From Acinetobacter sp. ANC 3832 (GTDB lineage: Bacteria > Pseudomonadota > Gammaproteobacteria > Pseudomonadales > Moraxellaceae): a DNA stretch of 64,000 bases. The stretch is from assembly GCF_002135415.1 (NCBI RefSeq), contig NZ_NEGJ01000002.1, forward strand, positions 248,001-312,000. Reading direction: 5' to 3'. A program made the position numbers and the translations under genes. The notes beneath the pieces were generated by a model. That model ran no database searches, was not told the DNA's origin, and was given only the letters and a program-made list of their open reading frames with translations. This document shows positions 63,622 to 64,000 of this stretch, piece by piece (positions within the stretch are counted from its first letter, which is position 1; each line of letters opens with the position of its first letter).

Positions 63622-64000
63622 TCTGCCCAAAACATAGGGAATAACAGTTTCAGTTCGAATAATTCGGCTGCCTAAGCTCACTGCTTGGCAGCCGTTTTTG
63701 ATGAGTAAATCAATCTCATAAGGAATAAAACCACCTTCTGGACCAATAATCACCGTGCATGAATGCTCAATGGCACATGCCATTTTCTCGGCTGCATAAG
63801 GGTGTGCTACATAAGCAGGATGAGATGTATCAATCAAACTCGGAAGTATGTCTTCAACAAAAGGTTTAAAGCGTTTGTAAATTTCAATTTGGGGAGCAAT
63901 AGTATCCCCCGCTTGTTCTAAACCCAACGTAATATATTGATCCAGTTGTTGTAAAAAGGGGGTTTGCCAATAACTTTTATCTACGCGATAACTGTGAATA
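63604..64000 (-). CDS. rsmE: 16S rRNA m3U1498 methyltransferase, C-terminal part (cut by window edge)
   Basis: The frame is open to base 64000, so the 5' part is outside the window. The visible 131 residues contain RVDKSYWQ, LGLEQAGD, VIIGPEGGF and SLGSRIIRTETV, the knot-type SPOUT methyltransferase core of RsmE, which methylates U1498 of 16S rRNA. The stop lies inside the mscS 3' end. Confidence 0.92.
   Translation of the reverse strand, partial: IHSYRVDKSYWQTPFLQQLDQYITLGLEQAGDTIAPQIEIYKRFKPFVEDILPSLIDTSHPAYVAHPYAAEKMACAIEHSCTVIIGPEGGFIPYEIDLLIKNGCQAVSLGSRIIRTETVIPYVLGRLFSTT

Overview
This 64 kb window is chromosomal DNA of an Acinetobacter species (Gammaproteobacteria, Moraxellaceae). The evidence is an Omp33-36-type outer-membrane protein, a class D (OXA) beta-lactamase with the motif set of intrinsic Acinetobacter enzymes, dispersed his genes, low G+C, AT-rich spacers and gamma-proteobacterial tRNAs. 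I cannot name the species. There is no complete prophage, IS element or CRISPR array. Most of the window looks like ordinary core genome with a few accessory genes and one decayed integration site.

Layout. 0-11 kb: methyltransferase, two identical tRNA-Phe genes, a PanZ-like GNAT gene, and hisB-hisH, hisA and hisF spread among unrelated small genes (DUF805, HTH, RNase D-like exonuclease, two ABM-fold genes around an EamA transporter, a cold-shock/DUF1294 protein, homoserine kinase). 11-13.4 kb: a membrane hydroxylase divergent from an AraC-type regulator, with three copies of a 16-bp motif nearby. 13.4-18 kb: aquaporin, His-Me finger nuclease, Kup potassium transporter and tRNA-Ser(GGA), followed by what looks like the wreck of an integrase gene. 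18-32 kb: small secreted proteins, tRNA-Thr, methyltransferase/FAD enzyme pair, pirin, AhpC, TetR/hotdog divergon, ssb-yajR, DUF475 (TerC-like), TenA, GlpM, and a small Fur-box gene. 32-43 kb: uvrA, an accessory KAP-family P-loop NTPase, an AAHS-type transporter, a diguanylate cyclase, the OXA lipoprotein, and three promoter-plus-terminator units that look like small RNA genes. 43-64 kb: Omp33-36, BetT, a K+-channel-like protein with an altered filter, actP-yjcH, a solute-symporter/histidine-kinase hybrid (CrbS type), its LuxR-type response regulator (CrbR type), sulfone-sulfur genes msuE-sfnG, an acyl-CoA-dehydrogenase-like enzyme, acs, a second DUF805 gene, mscS and the end of rsmE.

How genes work together. 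The clearest functional set is acetate metabolism: acetate permease (actP-yjcH), acetyl-CoA synthetase (acs) and a CrbS/CrbR-like two-component system lie within 14 kb. A 15-base sequence with one mismatch, TTAG(R)CTTTGGTCGT, lies about 105-110 bp upstream of both yjcH-actP and acs. It is a good candidate for the regulator's site. Other strong leads are four candidate small RNAs, the AraC/hydroxylase motif repeats, the isolated KAP NTPase behind uvrA, and a DUF805 protein ending in a type IV pilin-like segment.
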